The notes under the pieces: model-generated | Database searches by the model: none | Told to the model about the DNA's origin: nothing | Seen by the model: the letters and a program-made list of their open reading frames with translations, nothing else | In this document: positions 35,975-47,116 of the stretch, piece after piece | How the letters are laid out: each line of letters opens with the position of its first letter | How positions within the stretch are numbered: position 1 is the first letter of the stretch | Made by a program: the position numbers and the translations under genes | Source of the DNA: Candidatus Thiothrix putei | GTDB taxonomy: Bacteria; Pseudomonadota; Gammaproteobacteria; Thiotrichales; Thiotrichaceae | Length of the DNA stretch: 64,000 bases | Direction: 5' to 3' | Assembly: GCA_029972225.1 (NCBI GenBank) | Contig: CP124756.1 | Span: forward strand, 912,001 to 976,000

Positions 35975-37705
35975 TTACTGTACCGTTGTTCTGCCGCTGG
36001 GGGGGAGTAGTTGTTTACAAACTGCATCACGGGGAGATGTGTCGAAATCTAAGCCCAAACTCATCATGTCACCTTGAGTCCAGCGTGGATGTGACAACCA
36101 AGTACTACTTAATATACTTTTACGCTTATCTTTAACGGGATACTCAATATTAGCAGCATCTAGCATGGTATAAAAAGTGTGTTCAGTTGTTAAAGGCATG
36201 TCTTGGCGTGTGCGGATGTACGCTACTTTTTCGGGTTGTAAATCTGCATATTCAGCAGAATTCCACCACAATGAGGCTACCCTGAAATCGTATTCAGTAC
36301 CATGACCATGCCCACTCTTATCACATTCATTATCAAATAGGTTTTCCCCATGATCTGCGCTGTATAGCAGTGTTGCGGGACTGCGAGTTGCTTTTAATCG
36401 CTGAATGACTTCGGCTAAAAAATAATCGGTGTATACAATGCTATTGTCGTAACTGTTGACCATCAATGTTTTCTGCGTGCGGTCGTACATGTTAGCACCG
36501 TTAAAACCCGTCAACGAAGGGGTAAATACATTGAATTCAGGTGGGTGTCGGTCAGCGTAATTGTAATGCCCACCTAATGTGTGCAAAACAATTAATTGTT
36601 TTAATTCATTCTTTTCCAATATGTCTTGAAGTGGTTGTAACAACACCCCATCGTGCGCACCCGACCCTCGATAATCTACTTTATTGAGAAATTTGGTTTC
36701 ATGTGCCTCGTGTGCGTGCAAAGCAATGGAGCTTTCATGTACGCCTAAAGGACCTTGAGTGGATAACCAATACGTTTTGAAACCTGCTTCACGGTAAGCA
36801 CTAACCAACGATTTTTCATTGAAAAAAGCGGTTGTGGTGCTGGCGGGTTTGCGAGTAATCATGATGGGTACGGCCATACGTGTCCATGCCCAACCACTGA
36901 TTACATTGGTTAAGCTTATGACATCTGGGATGTTTGATAACTGTGGGTTAGTCGGACGTGTGTAGCCATTTAATTGCCAGTGATCAGGTCGACCTGTTTC
37001 CCCGATAACCAAAACGTGGATCTGGCGACCTGCCATGACCGGATTTTGTGTAGCATTGAACTTGAAGTCGTTCACAATTGCTTGTGCCTGTTTTAAACCA
37101 CGAGATTGATTAATGAAACTGTTGATACGAAACGGAATGCCAATAGGATAAGAGTTTTCCAAACTGGCTGAGGCCAGAGAGGTTTCTTGGTTGCCCATGA
37201 TTAATGAATCATTATTAACAGGTAGACCCGCTACCGATTCGCTTAGGGTTTCGGGAAGAATGAAAATGCCAGCAACCAACCAGCCGAGTATTAATGTTAA
37301 ACGTCGTTGCTTATTATTCCACAGCCAGTTTTCTTTGAAAGATTTTTTGATAATAAAGATAACTACTAATATAGGAGTCAATAGACCCAGTATAAGCCAA
37401 GGATTTACACCTATTAGAAACTCTCCGCTTTCGGTTACATTGGTTTCCGCTAATACGCCAAAAATATGTGCATCACTAGGTCGTCCGTAAGTATTGATAT
37501 AAAATAATTCAAAGGGAACAATAGCCAAGAGAGGGAGCAAAAAGGTCAGACCTACCCATAGTTTTTTGAATGTCGCTAATAAGAATACTACGACGATGAT
37601 GTTAACCAAAAATATATCTGCTGAAAGATACTTCCACCAGAAGGTATTCGGCATCAAAATAAAAAAAATCACAGTAATTATTAAGATATAGGCGGTTATT
37701 TTCAT
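35975..37705 (-). CDS. phosphoethanolamine-transferase-like membrane protein (EptA/sulfatase fold)
   Basis: Four to five N-terminal membrane helices (residues 1-150) are followed by a periplasmic alkaline-phosphatase-type domain. The nucleophile Thr lies in LVIGETGRPDHW (T237), and the metal ligands in TLLYSADHGENLFD and DKSGHGHGTEYD. This is the architecture of EptA and of neisserial pilin phosphotransferases. It ends 22 bases downstream of the second pilin on the same strand, so I infer that it decorates the pilin; lipid A modification is the alternative. Composition is AT-richer than the surrounding genes. Confidence 0.8.
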   Translation of the reverse strand: MKITAYILIITVIFFILMPNTFWWKYLSADIFLVNIIVVVFLLATFKKLWVGLTFLLPLLAIVPFELFYINTYGRPSDAHIFGVLAETNVTESGEFLIGVNPWLILGLLTPILVVIFIIKKSFKENWLWNNKQRRLTLILGWLVAGIFILPETLSESVAGLPVNNDSLIMGNQETSLASASLENSYPIGIPFRINSFINQSRGLKQAQAIVNDFKFNATQNPVMAGRQIHVLVIGETGRPDHWQLNGYTRPTNPQLSNIPDVISLTNVISGWAWTRMAVPIMITRKPASTTTAFFNEKSLVSAYREAGFKTYWLSTQGPLGVHESSIALHAHEAHETKFLNKVDYRGSGAHDGVLLQPLQDILEKNELKQLIVLHTLGGHYNYADRHPPEFNVFTPSLTGFNGANMYDRTQKTLMVNSYDNSIVYTDYFLAEVIQRLKATRSPATLLYSADHGENLFDNECDKSGHGHGTEYDFRVASLWWNSAEYADLQPEKVAYIRTRQDMPLTTEHTFYTMLDAANIEYPVKDKRKSILSSTWLSHPRWTQGDMMSLGLDFDTSPRDAVCKQLLPPSGRTTVQ

Positions 37706-37727
37706 TGTTGTGAGCCTTATTGATTAC

Positions 37728-38189
37728 TTATGACCCCAAAGGTGCATTCGCTTCAAAAATACAGGTATGTGGCAAGATACTACGGTTGTTAATATTTGAT
37801 TTGCAAAGCCATTCACCATTAATGTTTCTGGTATACCAAATGGATTTGTTTTTTATAATATCATTAACATTATTGTTATTGAATATAAATACTACATCAC
37901 CTGTTGGTGAGTTAGTTGTTGTGTTGGCGGAACCAGTTATTTGTCCGAAAGAACCATTTGTTTTAGTATTGATACTGATTAAAGCTGGTTTGTCTAAAGG
38001 AAACTCACCTGTAATCGAAATATTGTCTTCACTATTTGTGCGAGCAGCATCGAGTAAAACAATGGCTTCAAGGACTTGAGACTTCGCGACAAACGTATGA
38101 TAAGTAGGTATCGCAATGGCTGCAAGAATTCCGATAATCGCAACGACAATCATCAGTTCAATTAGTGTGAAGCCTTTTATTGTTCTCAT
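37728..38189 (-). CDS. type IV pilin, second copy
   Basis: A 153-residue prepilin. The short leader MRTIKG ends before the mature [20 protein letters not shown], with Gly(-1), Phe(+1) and Glu(+5). The globular part has a C-terminal disulfide pair (WLCKSN and LPHTCIF). It is related to the upstream pilin in helix and layout but its globular part is Asn/Ile-rich and encoded by AT-rich DNA. GAGGAG lies ahead of the ATG. It follows the main pilin after a strong hairpin, so expression is probably lower and by readthrough. It could be a minor or alternative pilin. Confidence 0.92.
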   Translation of the reverse strand: MRTIKGFTLIELMIVVAIIGILAAIAIPTYHTFVAKSQVLEAIVLLDAARTNSEDNISITGEFPLDKPALISINTKTNGSFGQITGSANTTTNSPTGDVVFIFNNNNVNDIIKNKSIWYTRNINGEWLCKSNINNRSILPHTCIFEANAPLGS

Positions 38190-38206
38190 TATTATAACTC
38201 CTCACG

Positions 38207-38237
38207 AAGAGAAGGGCTTTTATGAAGCCCTTCTCTT
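38207..38237 (-). terminator. 13-bp hairpin between the two pilin genes
   Basis: AAGAGAAGGGCTT and AAGCCCTTCTCTT form a perfect 13-bp stem with a 5-base loop. On the minus strand no long T-run follows, so it may act as a partial terminator or as a 3' stabiliser of abundant pilA mRNA rather than a full stop. Confidence 0.7.
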
Positions 38238-38267
38238 GTATATTAATCAACCTATTTCTTAGGTAAA

Positions 38268-38750
38268 TTAAGCGCCAGATGGAGTAGAGCTTGCACCAGC
38301 AGTACAACCTTTAGGTGCATATTGAGTGCCTAAGTCTGTGGAGCAAGACCATGCACCATCAGCAGTACGAGTGTACCATACAGACTTGTTTTTCAGCTTT
38401 TCGTTTACAGTAGATGCTAAGAACTTATAGACAACAGTACCAGCCGCACTGTTGGCGGCAACGCCGCTCACCCCTGTGATAGTGCCATATTTACCTGTAG
38501 GGTTGACACCGTTGTCGGTCAATGATGTGACAGTTTGTAGATATTCACCACTAGATACAACTTGATCTTCGATAGTAGTACGTGCGCCATCCAACAGAAC
38601 TACTGATTCAGAGGCCTGTGAACGTGCCATGAAGTTTTGGTATTGTGGCAGTGCAATCGCAGCCAAAATGCCGATGATGGCAACTACGATCATCAATTCG
38701 ATCAAGGTGAAACCCGCTTGTGCTTTAGATTTCATTGTTTTCATACTCAT
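38268..38750 (-). CDS. pilA: type IV pilin major subunit
   Basis: Main pilin candidate. The leader ([13 protein letters not shown]) is cleaved before [20 protein letters not shown]; Glu(+5) is present. The C-terminal disulfide loop lies between WSCSTD and PKGCTA. AAGGA is 8-9 bases ahead of the ATG at 38750; an ATG at 38759 is too close to it. Mature length is about 148 residues. It is preceded by a sigma54 promoter and TGTCACA repeats, matching PilSR control, and pilRS lie 0.6 kb upstream. Confidence 0.95.
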   Translation of the reverse strand: MSMKTMKSKAQAGFTLIELMIVVAIIGILAAIALPQYQNFMARSQASESVVLLDGARTTIEDQVVSSGEYLQTVTSLTDNGVNPTGKYGTITGVSGVAANSAAGTVVYKFLASTVNEKLKNKSVWYTRTADGAWSCSTDLGTQYAPKGCTAGASSTPSGA

Positions 38751-38816
38751 TTGAATCATTCCTTATTGTTAGGATTAGTTGGGAGATTTGTTAATGTCCT
38801 GAGACACTAGGAGTAA

Positions 38817-38832
38817 TGCAGGAGACGTGCCA
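38817..38832 (-). promoter_or_regulatory. sigma54 promoter of pilA
   Basis: On the minus strand TGGCACGTCTCCTGCA matches the consensus TGGCACG-N4-TTGCA with one change. The GG and GC are separated by exactly 10 bases. It predicts a start near 38806 and a leader of about 55 bases before pilA. Confidence 0.85.
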
Positions 38833-38903
38833 ACCGCCATTTGGGTGTTAGCGGTAGGTTTTCTGGGATGATCGGTGGTTTTGCGGAGGGGGTTGTCAAA
38901 ATG

Positions 38904-38932
38904 TGACAGGCAGGTAGGAGGAATGTGACAGC
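38904..38932 (-). promoter_or_regulatory. paired TGTCACA sites, probable PilR enhancer
   Basis: Two identical heptamers (TGTCACA on the minus strand) lie at 38904-38910 and 38926-38932, 22 bases apart, about two helical turns. They are roughly 75-100 bases upstream of the sigma54 promoter. PilR sites in Pseudomonas contain TGTC, so these are good candidates. Confidence 0.65.
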
Positions 38933-38982
38933 ATGGAAGGAATGCGCTATAACGTAGTTACTGTTCTGTAAGTGAGATATGT

Positions 38983-39088
38983 ATGGATTTTGAATGGGAT
39001 GAGGCTAAAAACATCCGTAAGCACTTCAGCGAGAAGGGCAGAACCTAAAGAAAGGAAACGTTATGGACAAGCAAACCAAGACTGTTAA
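38983..39088 (+). pseudogene. brnT: brnT toxin remnant with internal deletion
   Basis: The ATG at 38983 reads MDFEWDEAKNIRKH, the typical BrnT start, and stops after 21 codons. In another frame from 39038 the text AEPKERKRYGQANQDC is the typical BrnT C-terminus and overlaps the start of brnA, as in intact pairs. About 60 central codons including the catalytic core are missing, and the junction is out of frame. The toxin is dead. Confidence 0.82.
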
Positions 39089-39374
39089 ATTCTCATTAGA
39101 TGCCTCCAATTTACCCGCTTTGACCGCTAAGCAGGAAGAGGAATTGAAGATATTAGCAGCGATGCCAGATGAAGAAATTGACTTCAGCGATATTCCAGAA
39201 ACCACTGAGGCGATGTGGAAAAATGCCGTGGTTGGTAAATTTTACCGTCCGATCAAGAAACAAGTCACGGTGCGAATTGATGCGGATATTTTGGCATGGT
39301 TGCAATCCAGCGGCGCAGGCTACCAAACGCGGCTAAATCAACTGCTCCGCGAGGCGATGCAGCAGGCAGCTTAG
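39063..39374 (+). CDS. brnA: BrnA-family antitoxin, orphaned
   Basis: A 103-residue antitoxin and autorepressor. The N-terminal part includes LAAMPDEEIDFSDIPE and the C-terminal ribbon-helix-helix has KKQVTVRIDADILAWLQSSG followed by YQTRLNQLLREAM, the BrnA signature. It is complete. AAAGGAAACGTT precedes the ATG. The partner toxin just upstream is deleted, so it may persist as a DNA-binding repressor without a toxin to restrain. Confidence 0.88.
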   Translation: MDKQTKTVKFSLDASNLPALTAKQEEELKILAAMPDEEIDFSDIPETTEAMWKNAVVGKFYRPIKKQVTVRIDADILAWLQSSGAGYQTRLNQLLREAMQQAA

Positions 39375-39384
39375 GAAGCGTCAC

Positions 39385-40818
39385 TTAGCCCTCATCCAAC
39401 CCATACTTCTGAATCCGATAACGCAACTGCCGGAACGACATCCCCAACACTTCCGCCGCCTTGGTGCGATTCCAGCGCGTCTGCTCCAACGCCCGCAAAA
39501 TCAAATCGCGCTCCGCCTCCTCATCCACCGGATTCCAAGCCGGTAACGCCTCCACTTCCCCTCTACTTTTCTTCTCTTTTTCTTCAAGCCCCTCACCCCT
39601 TGCGGGGGAGGGGTTGGGGAGGGGGGTAACGGCGCAAGCCGTCATGTTTGCTTCCACCGGCAACTGCAAATCATCCGGCTGAATCGTATTGTTATCACAC
39701 AACGTACTCGCCCGCTCCAACACGTTTTCCAGCTCGCGCACATTCCCCGGAAATCCATACGCCCCCAACTCTTGCCGTGCCGCAGGCGACAACCGAATCG
39801 GTGGCATCTGCCAACGCTCGGCAATTTTCTGCAAGAAAAAGTCCGCCAACAGCAAAATATCCTCCTGACGTTCGCGCAGCGGTGGCACTTTCAACTTGAT
39901 CACATTCAGGCGGTAATACAAGTCTTGCCGGAAATGCCCGGCGGCGACCTCGTGTTCTAAACTCTTGTGGGTCGCACTCAGAATCCGCACATCCACCGGA
40001 ATTTCCTCCAAGCCCCCCACGGGTTTAACCGCGCCCTCCTGAATCGCCCGCAGCAATTTGACCTGCATGGTCAACGGCAAATCAGCCACCTCATCCAAAA
40101 ACAAGGTGCCTTTATGCGCCGCTTGAAACAGCCCCTGTTTATCCGCCATTGCCCCGGTAAAGCTGCCTTTTTTGTGCCCGAAAAATTCGCTTTCCATCAA
40201 GTTTTCAGGAATCGCCCCGCAGTTGACGGGCACAAACGGTGCTTTGCCCCGCGAACCTTGCTGGTGAATCTGGTGCGCCACCAATTCCTTACCGCTGCCC
40301 GATTCGCCGTGGATGTATACCGGCGCTTGGCTACGCGCCAGTTTGTGGATGGTGGCCTTGAGTTGCTGCATCGCCGGGGAATTGCCCAAAATACTGCTGC
40401 TGTGGGTGTCGCTATCGTCATTCGCTGGCACGGGTTGTTTGCCTTTACCAGCAGAAAGTTTGAGCGCGGTTTGAATTAACTCACGCAGTTTCGGCAAATC
40501 CACGGGTTTGGACACGAAATCGTAAGCGCCCGCTTTAAGCGCCTCCACTGCCGTATCCATGCTGCCAAACGCCGTAATCACTGCGACCGGAATGTGCGGG
40601 TGATTTTTTTGCAGGTAACGCACAATGTCGATGCCGCTACCATCCGGCAATTTCATATCGGTCAGGCACAAATGCGGGTGGTAATTTTCGATCTGGCTGA
40701 GGGCATTTTCCACATTGCCAGCGGTGATGGTATCCAGCCCCATGCGTAACAGGGTGATTTCCAACAGTTCACGAATGTCAGGTTCATCATCAATGATGAG
40801 TACGGTTTGTTCAGTCAT
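39385..40818 (-). CDS. pilR: NtrC-family response regulator of type IV pili
   Basis: Sigma54 activator of pilA. The receiver domain has phosphoacceptor D54 (CLTDMKLPDG). The AAA+ domain has GESGSGKE and the sigma54-contact loop GSFTGA. A C-terminal Fis-type helix-turn-helix (NRTKAAEVLGMSFRQLRYRI) binds DNA. Between the AAA+ and DNA-binding parts, around residues 399-412, lies LPNPSPARGEG, encoded by a palindromic repeat. The 477-residue length exceeds the usual 445-455 by about this insert. It follows pilS by 18 bases. Confidence 0.95.
   Translation of the reverse strand: MTEQTVLIIDDEPDIRELLEITLLRMGLDTITAGNVENALSQIENYHPHLCLTDMKLPDGSGIDIVRYLQKNHPHIPVAVITAFGSMDTAVEALKAGAYDFVSKPVDLPKLRELIQTALKLSAGKGKQPVPANDDSDTHSSSILGNSPAMQQLKATIHKLARSQAPVYIHGESGSGKELVAHQIHQQGSRGKAPFVPVNCGAIPENLMESEFFGHKKGSFTGAMADKQGLFQAAHKGTLFLDEVADLPLTMQVKLLRAIQEGAVKPVGGLEEIPVDVRILSATHKSLEHEVAAGHFRQDLYYRLNVIKLKVPPLRERQEDILLLADFFLQKIAERWQMPPIRLSPAARQELGAYGFPGNVRELENVLERASTLCDNNTIQPDDLQLPVEANMTACAVTPLPNPSPARGEGLEEKEKKSRGEVEALPAWNPVDEEAERDLILRALEQTRWNRTKAAEVLGMSFRQLRYRIQKYGLDEG
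39589..39629. repeat. in-frame palindromic repeat in pilR
   Basis: CCCCTCACCCCTTGCGGGGG followed by AGGGGTTGGGGAGGGG. On the coding strand it reads LPNPSPARGEG in the linker before the DNA-binding domain. The same element, in the same reading frame, lies in nadE. Confidence 0.88.
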
Positions 40819-40836
40819 TATAATTATCTTATGGTT

Positions 40837-42465
40837 TTAACGATGATGCGCAAACACAAGGCGGAAACAGCTTCCACCGGACGCTAATGCAACATAGTCC
40901 AAGGTTGCGCCATTGGTCAAGCACAGTTCGCGTGACATGAATAAACCCAAGCCTGTGCCTTGGGTGCTGGTGGTGAAAAACGGTTCAAACAGGCGTTGGC
41001 GCTGGGCTTCGGTCATGCCGCGTCCGTTATCCATCACATTGAGCATAATGTCGCGGGTATGGGTCGGGTTGCCGCCGTGAATATCGAGTTGCAAATACTT
41101 GGGGTCATCGTGAGCGTATTTGTAAGCATTGCTGCACAAATTCCAAATAATTTGGTGCAAATGCGCCGGGTCGAATTCGATTACCGTGTCCGCCGGTTCA
41201 ATGAACAGGTTCATTTGATCGTCACGCAATTTGTTTTGCAGTAAGAAGTCTTTGCGAAATTCGTGTAACCATAATTTGAGTGCCAAGCGTTCGCGGTTGG
41301 GCGTTTTTTTGCGGGAGAGGTTGAGCACGCTTTCGATGGTCAGATTCATGCGGCGGGCATTGGATTGGATGATTTGCAGCAGGCGCAAATCGGCTTTGTC
41401 CAGATTTTGGGATTCGCCCATGAGTTGCGCGGCGTGGCTGATTGCACCCAAGGGGTTGCGAATTTCGTGCGCAATGCTGGCGGTGAGCTGACCGAGAGAG
41501 GCGAGTTTGGCACTTTGTAATTTTTCGCGTTGTTCGGTGGTGTCTTCCAGATTGATCATGGTAGCGCGGCGTGATTGGTTGCCCAGTTGGGAAAACCGCG
41601 CCCGCATTTCGGTGGTGTTTTGGTGGCGCACATCAAAGCTGGCAATACGCGGGCAAATCGTGTGCAGCCAATGTTGCAGGTGGTGATCAAGTTCGGGGGC
41701 AAATTGCTGCAAAGGTTTGCTGCGCCAGTTGCCGGGTTGCCCTAGCATGTCCCACGCGGATTCGTTCATGTGGCGGATTGCACCGGAACCTTCCACTACC
41801 ACAATGCCGGATTCGAGTTTGTCGAGAATCGACTGATTGAGTTGCGACAGATTGGCAAGGTCAATACCACGGCGTTGCGCGAGTGAGGCAACGGCGCTGG
41901 TTTTGCGAATCCAGCGGTTGCTGGCAAGGCTAATCAGCAGGATGAACAAGGCAATCAAGCCGCTGTGCATCACCCCGCTGGGTTCGGATGCGCCCTGATT
42001 TTGCAACCAGATTTGTATAGAAACCAATAACATGCCTGTTATGGTGGCAAGCATTACCGAAACGTGACCGGGGTTGCCCAAGTGAGGAATCAACACGGGA
42101 ATGATGAGCAAGATACCAAAGCCCGCTTCAACCCCGCGACTGGAATACAACAACCCTAGCAGCAAGCCAATATCCAGCAAGACAAATAGCACCGTTTGCA
42201 CAGACAAATCCGGCCATTGGAAATAAGAGGCAAGGTTGCTGATCACCGCCAGAAACAAGTACGCGCCGGTTAACCATGTGAATAAATGGTAGTCATGTTG
42301 CCCCAGCTTCATATTGCCCTCTGCCATGACCAATGCAACCAGCAGTGCGCCTGCAAGGGTGAAGCGGTAGACATGGTAGAGGCGCAATAAATTCCACGGG
42401 TCTTCGCGTAAGAAGATCGGCGTTAGTTTTTCGTCAAGTGTTGTGTCGCGTGTTCCTGGCTGCAA
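40837..42465 (-). CDS. pilS: sensor histidine kinase of type IV pili
   Basis: Membrane kinase partner of PilR. Six membrane helices lie in residues 35-185, followed by a PAS-like domain (about 205-315), the phosphoacceptor box SIAHEIRNPLG (H333), and the ATPase domain with NLCSNAYKYA, DNGRGM and GTGLGLFMSRE. Length 542. In Pseudomonas PilS senses pilin in the membrane and lowers its own pathway. The start at 42465 overlaps the upstream gene by 43 bases, so the true start may be somewhat downstream. Confidence 0.94.
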   Translation of the reverse strand: MQPGTRDTTLDEKLTPIFLREDPWNLLRLYHVYRFTLAGALLVALVMAEGNMKLGQHDYHLFTWLTGAYLFLAVISNLASYFQWPDLSVQTVLFVLLDIGLLLGLLYSSRGVEAGFGILLIIPVLIPHLGNPGHVSVMLATITGMLLVSIQIWLQNQGASEPSGVMHSGLIALFILLISLASNRWIRKTSAVASLAQRRGIDLANLSQLNQSILDKLESGIVVVEGSGAIRHMNESAWDMLGQPGNWRSKPLQQFAPELDHHLQHWLHTICPRIASFDVRHQNTTEMRARFSQLGNQSRRATMINLEDTTEQREKLQSAKLASLGQLTASIAHEIRNPLGAISHAAQLMGESQNLDKADLRLLQIIQSNARRMNLTIESVLNLSRKKTPNRERLALKLWLHEFRKDFLLQNKLRDDQMNLFIEPADTVIEFDPAHLHQIIWNLCSNAYKYAHDDPKYLQLDIHGGNPTHTRDIMLNVMDNGRGMTEAQRQRLFEPFFTTSTQGTGLGLFMSRELCLTNGATLDYVALASGGSCFRLVFAHHR

Positions 42466-42665
42466 AAGTGTTTCCCCCCCTGGGAAATCGCTTCGGGTTC
42501 CGGGACATGCAGGCCGCAGTGTTCGCAGCGTACCATGCGGGTATTTGTTGTGATTTTCCCGGACGATTGTTTATGTTGTTGTTTCAGACTTTGCCTGCGT
42601 TGCCAAGATTTTAACAGAAGGAAACCGACTACCAGCAAAACAAGGATAAAAATAATGCGGGACAT
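42423..42665 (-). CDS. PP0621-family small membrane protein
   Basis: An 80-residue protein with an N-terminal membrane helix (IIFILVLLVVGFLLL) and a C-terminal zinc-binding-like motif, MVRCEHCGLHVPEPEAI and HFCSQEH. This matches the PP0621 family, commonly found upstream of pilS in pseudomonads and relatives. Its 3' end overlaps pilS, suggesting coupling. Function is unknown. Confidence 0.85.
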   Translation of the reverse strand: MSRIIFILVLLVVGFLLLKSWQRRQSLKQQHKQSSGKITTNTRMVRCEHCGLHVPEPEAISQGGKHFCSQEHATQHLTKN

Positions 42666-42727
42666 GATGTGTTACAGCCTTTTCAGGTATAGTCTTTGAC
42701 TTAACTACCTTAACGTTTTATGACACC

Positions 42728-44784
<2,057 letters not shown>

Positions 44785-44834
44785 ATAACCTGCCGCGCCG
44801 TCTGGAGCTGATCGAGGGTTCACAGACGGAATGC

Positions 44835-46352
44835 TTGCAGCGGGTGCAATGCCTGCTGCCTGCGGAAGGCGAGGTGTTTTGGCTGACGGGGAGTGCGATC
44901 AAAAAAGCGCATACCCTGTTGGGGCAAGCGTGTGATGCGCTGGTGTTTGATGCGCATAGTGGCTTTGATGTGAATGCGTTTGCGGCGGTCAGTGGCACAT
45001 TGCGCGGTGGCGGCACGTTGTTTTTGTTGATACCGCCGTTGGATGCGTGGGCGGCTTTTCCTGATCCTGATTATCGGCGGTTTATTCCTTATCCTTATCA
45101 GCCGGAAGACGTGCGGGGGCGGTTTTTGCAGCGCTTGGTACGGTTATTGAAAGTAGCTTGGCAGGGTAGGTCGGGCTTTAGCCCGACAGTCGGACTGAAG
45201 TCCGACCTACAGGCGGTGGCGGTTACGACCATTCTCCAAGCCAATGCCCCAGTGGTATTAACGGCTGATCGCGGGCGTGGCAAATCGGCAGCGTTGGGCA
45301 TGGCGGCGAGTCAGTTGCAGGCGGGGGGAAAGCGAGTGCTGTTAACTGCGCCGTCACGGGCGACGGTCGCAACTGTTTTCAAACATGCTGAATTTCCGCC
45401 GTTATTTTTTGCCCCTGATGATTTGCTGCAAACTTTGCCACAAGGTGATGTATTGCTGGTCGATGAGGCGGCGGCGATTCCTGTGCCGCTGTTGCTGAAA
45501 ATGCTGGAACATTACCCGCGTTGCGTGTTTTCCACCACTTTACACGGTTATGAGGGGAGCGGGCGTGGGTTTGCCTTACGGTTTCAAAAAGAACTGGATG
45601 TGCGTGTTCCGAGTTGGCAGGCAGTGCGTTTGCACACGCCGATTCGTTGGGCTGAAAAGGATCCATTGGAACATTTCATCAATCGGGCGTTGTTGTTGGA
45701 TGCGGATGTGGAAGAGGGCGTATGCAATACGCCCCTACATCCTATTTACCGCCAATTAAACCGTGATGAACTTGCCGCCAACGAACCCTTTCTCCGCCAA
45801 CTCTTCGGCTTGCTGATCACCGCCCACTACCAAACTCGCCCCTCCGATCTGCGCCAGATGTTGGATGCGCCCGACATTTCCATCCACGTTCTCGAACAGG
45901 AGGGCATGATCCTGGCAGTCGCCTTGCTGTCCCGCGAAGGTGGTTTGGACGCAGAACTGACCGCTGCGATTCACGCCGGAATGCGCCGCCCTCACGGACA
46001 CCCCGTGCCACAAACCCTCACCTTTCACGCGAAAATTCCGAGGGCAGCGGAACTCATTTGCGAGCGGGTGATGCGGATTGCGGTGCACCCTGACTGGCAA
46101 AACCACGGTCTGGGGGCGCAACTGCTGCAATATCTGTTAGGATTTGCTACCCGCAGCGAGGCAGATTACGTGGGGGTGAGTTACGCCATGACCCCGCCAT
46201 TGCTGCGCTTCTGGGAACGTGCCGGATTTGTGTTGGCACGAGTCGGGTTTCGCAAAGATACTGCCAGCGGCAGCCGTTCCGTTGTACAAATTTACGGTTT
46301 GACAGCGGCTGGGAAGCACTTGTGTGCTTTATGCCAGCCACCACAGCAGTAA
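44835..46352 (+). CDS. tmcA: tRNA(Met) cytidine acetyltransferase, short form
   Basis: Acetylates the wobble cytidine of elongator tRNA-Met. The order is an N-terminal domain ([19 protein letters not shown]), a helicase-like ATPase with [12 protein letters not shown] and [14 protein letters not shown], and a GNAT acetyltransferase ([32 protein letters not shown]). The C-terminal domain of about 150 residues found in the 671-residue E. coli enzyme is absent. The frame stays open upstream of the TTG at 44835 to about 44781, and LPRRLELIEG looks conserved, so the true start may be a rare codon nearer glnB. Two palindromic repeats are inserted in frame. Confidence 0.9.
   Translation: MQRVQCLLPAEGEVFWLTGSAIKKAHTLLGQACDALVFDAHSGFDVNAFAAVSGTLRGGGTLFLLIPPLDAWAAFPDPDYRRFIPYPYQPEDVRGRFLQRLVRLLKVAWQGRSGFSPTVGLKSDLQAVAVTTILQANAPVVLTADRGRGKSAALGMAASQLQAGGKRVLLTAPSRATVATVFKHAEFPPLFFAPDDLLQTLPQGDVLLVDEAAAIPVPLLLKMLEHYPRCVFSTTLHGYEGSGRGFALRFQKELDVRVPSWQAVRLHTPIRWAEKDPLEHFINRALLLDADVEEGVCNTPLHPIYRQLNRDELAANEPFLRQLFGLLITAHYQTRPSDLRQMLDAPDISIHVLEQEGMILAVALLSREGGLDAELTAAIHAGMRRPHGHPVPQTLTFHAKIPRAAELICERVMRIAVHPDWQNHGLGAQLLQYLLGFATRSEADYVGVSYAMTPPLLRFWERAGFVLARVGFRKDTASGSRSVVQIYGLTAAGKHLCALCQPPQQ
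45166..45210. repeat. in-frame GTAGGTCGG repeat in tmcA
   Basis: A 45-base (15-codon) double hairpin starting GTAGGTCGGGCTTTAGCCCG and ending GTCCGACCTAC. It encodes [15 protein letters not shown] in the linker before the ATPase Walker A. It is the same element as at the end of opgC. Confidence 0.92.
45716..45738. repeat. second in-frame palindrome in tmcA
   Basis: GGGCGTATGCAATACGCCC followed by CTAC, an 8-bp stem with a 3-base loop. It encodes EGVCNTPLH in a loop of the ATPase region. It is from a different repeat family than the copy at 45166. Confidence 0.75.
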
Positions 46353-47096
46353 TACGCCAAACAGAATGCGGTAAACGCCAAAGGTGCGGAAGGTAAAGCG
46401 TTCCAAAAAGCCGATAAACACTTTCATGGTGAGGTAAGCGACCACAAAAGCGACCACAAACCCAACCAGTAATGGCATAAAACTGGTGGTGGCGAATTCG
46501 TCGTAATGTTTCAGCAGGGAGTACGCAGAGCTTGCCCCTAATACCGGCAACGCCAGCAGAAAGGAAAACTCGGTGCTGGATTTGCGATCCAAGCCTGCCA
46601 ACATGCCGCCGATGATGGTTGCACCGGCTCGACTGGTGCCAGGAACAAGGGCAAACATTTGCGCAAATCCCACCCAAGCGGCTTGTGCATAACTCATGTC
46701 TTCCATGCGCTGCACCCTATGCGCGTCTTCGCGGTAAAAATGTTCGACGATGAGGAAAATAATCCCGCCGATAATAAACATCCAAGCGACCGTTTTTACT
46801 TGGAACAAACTTTCGATCAAATCACTGAATAAAAAGCCAATGATGGCAATCGGTAAAAATGCGATTAACACTTTTACCCACAATGCGAAATGGCGCGGGT
46901 GGAATTTCTCGGTGTAATTGGCGATGACTGCAAAAATAGCAGCAAATTGGATAATGATTTCAAAGGCGGTGTGTTTCGCATCGCGATCCATGCCTAGCCA
47001 GTCGGCAACGACAATCATGTGTCCTGTGGAGGAAATAGGCAGAAATTCGGTAATGCCTTCAACAATGCCTAAAATAATGGCATGAAAAATATCCAT
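46329..47096 (-). CDS. uppP: undecaprenyl-diphosphatase
   Basis: Recycles undecaprenyl pyrophosphate for cell wall synthesis; family members confer bacitracin tolerance. 255 residues with about eight membrane helices, and both family motifs: [17 protein letters not shown] near residues 13-29 and [19 protein letters not shown] around 150-168. AGGA precedes the ATG. Its 3' end overlaps the convergent tmcA by 24 bases. Confidence 0.96.
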   Translation of the reverse strand: MDIFHAIILGIVEGITEFLPISSTGHMIVVADWLGMDRDAKHTAFEIIIQFAAIFAVIANYTEKFHPRHFALWVKVLIAFLPIAIIGFLFSDLIESLFQVKTVAWMFIIGGIIFLIVEHFYREDAHRVQRMEDMSYAQAAWVGFAQMFALVPGTSRAGATIIGGMLAGLDRKSSTEFSFLLALPVLGASSAYSLLKHYDEFATTSFMPLLVGFVVAFVVAYLTMKVFIGFLERFTFRTFGVYRILFGVLLLWWLA

Positions 47097-47116
47097 GACG
47101 GGTTTTCCTAATGGTT

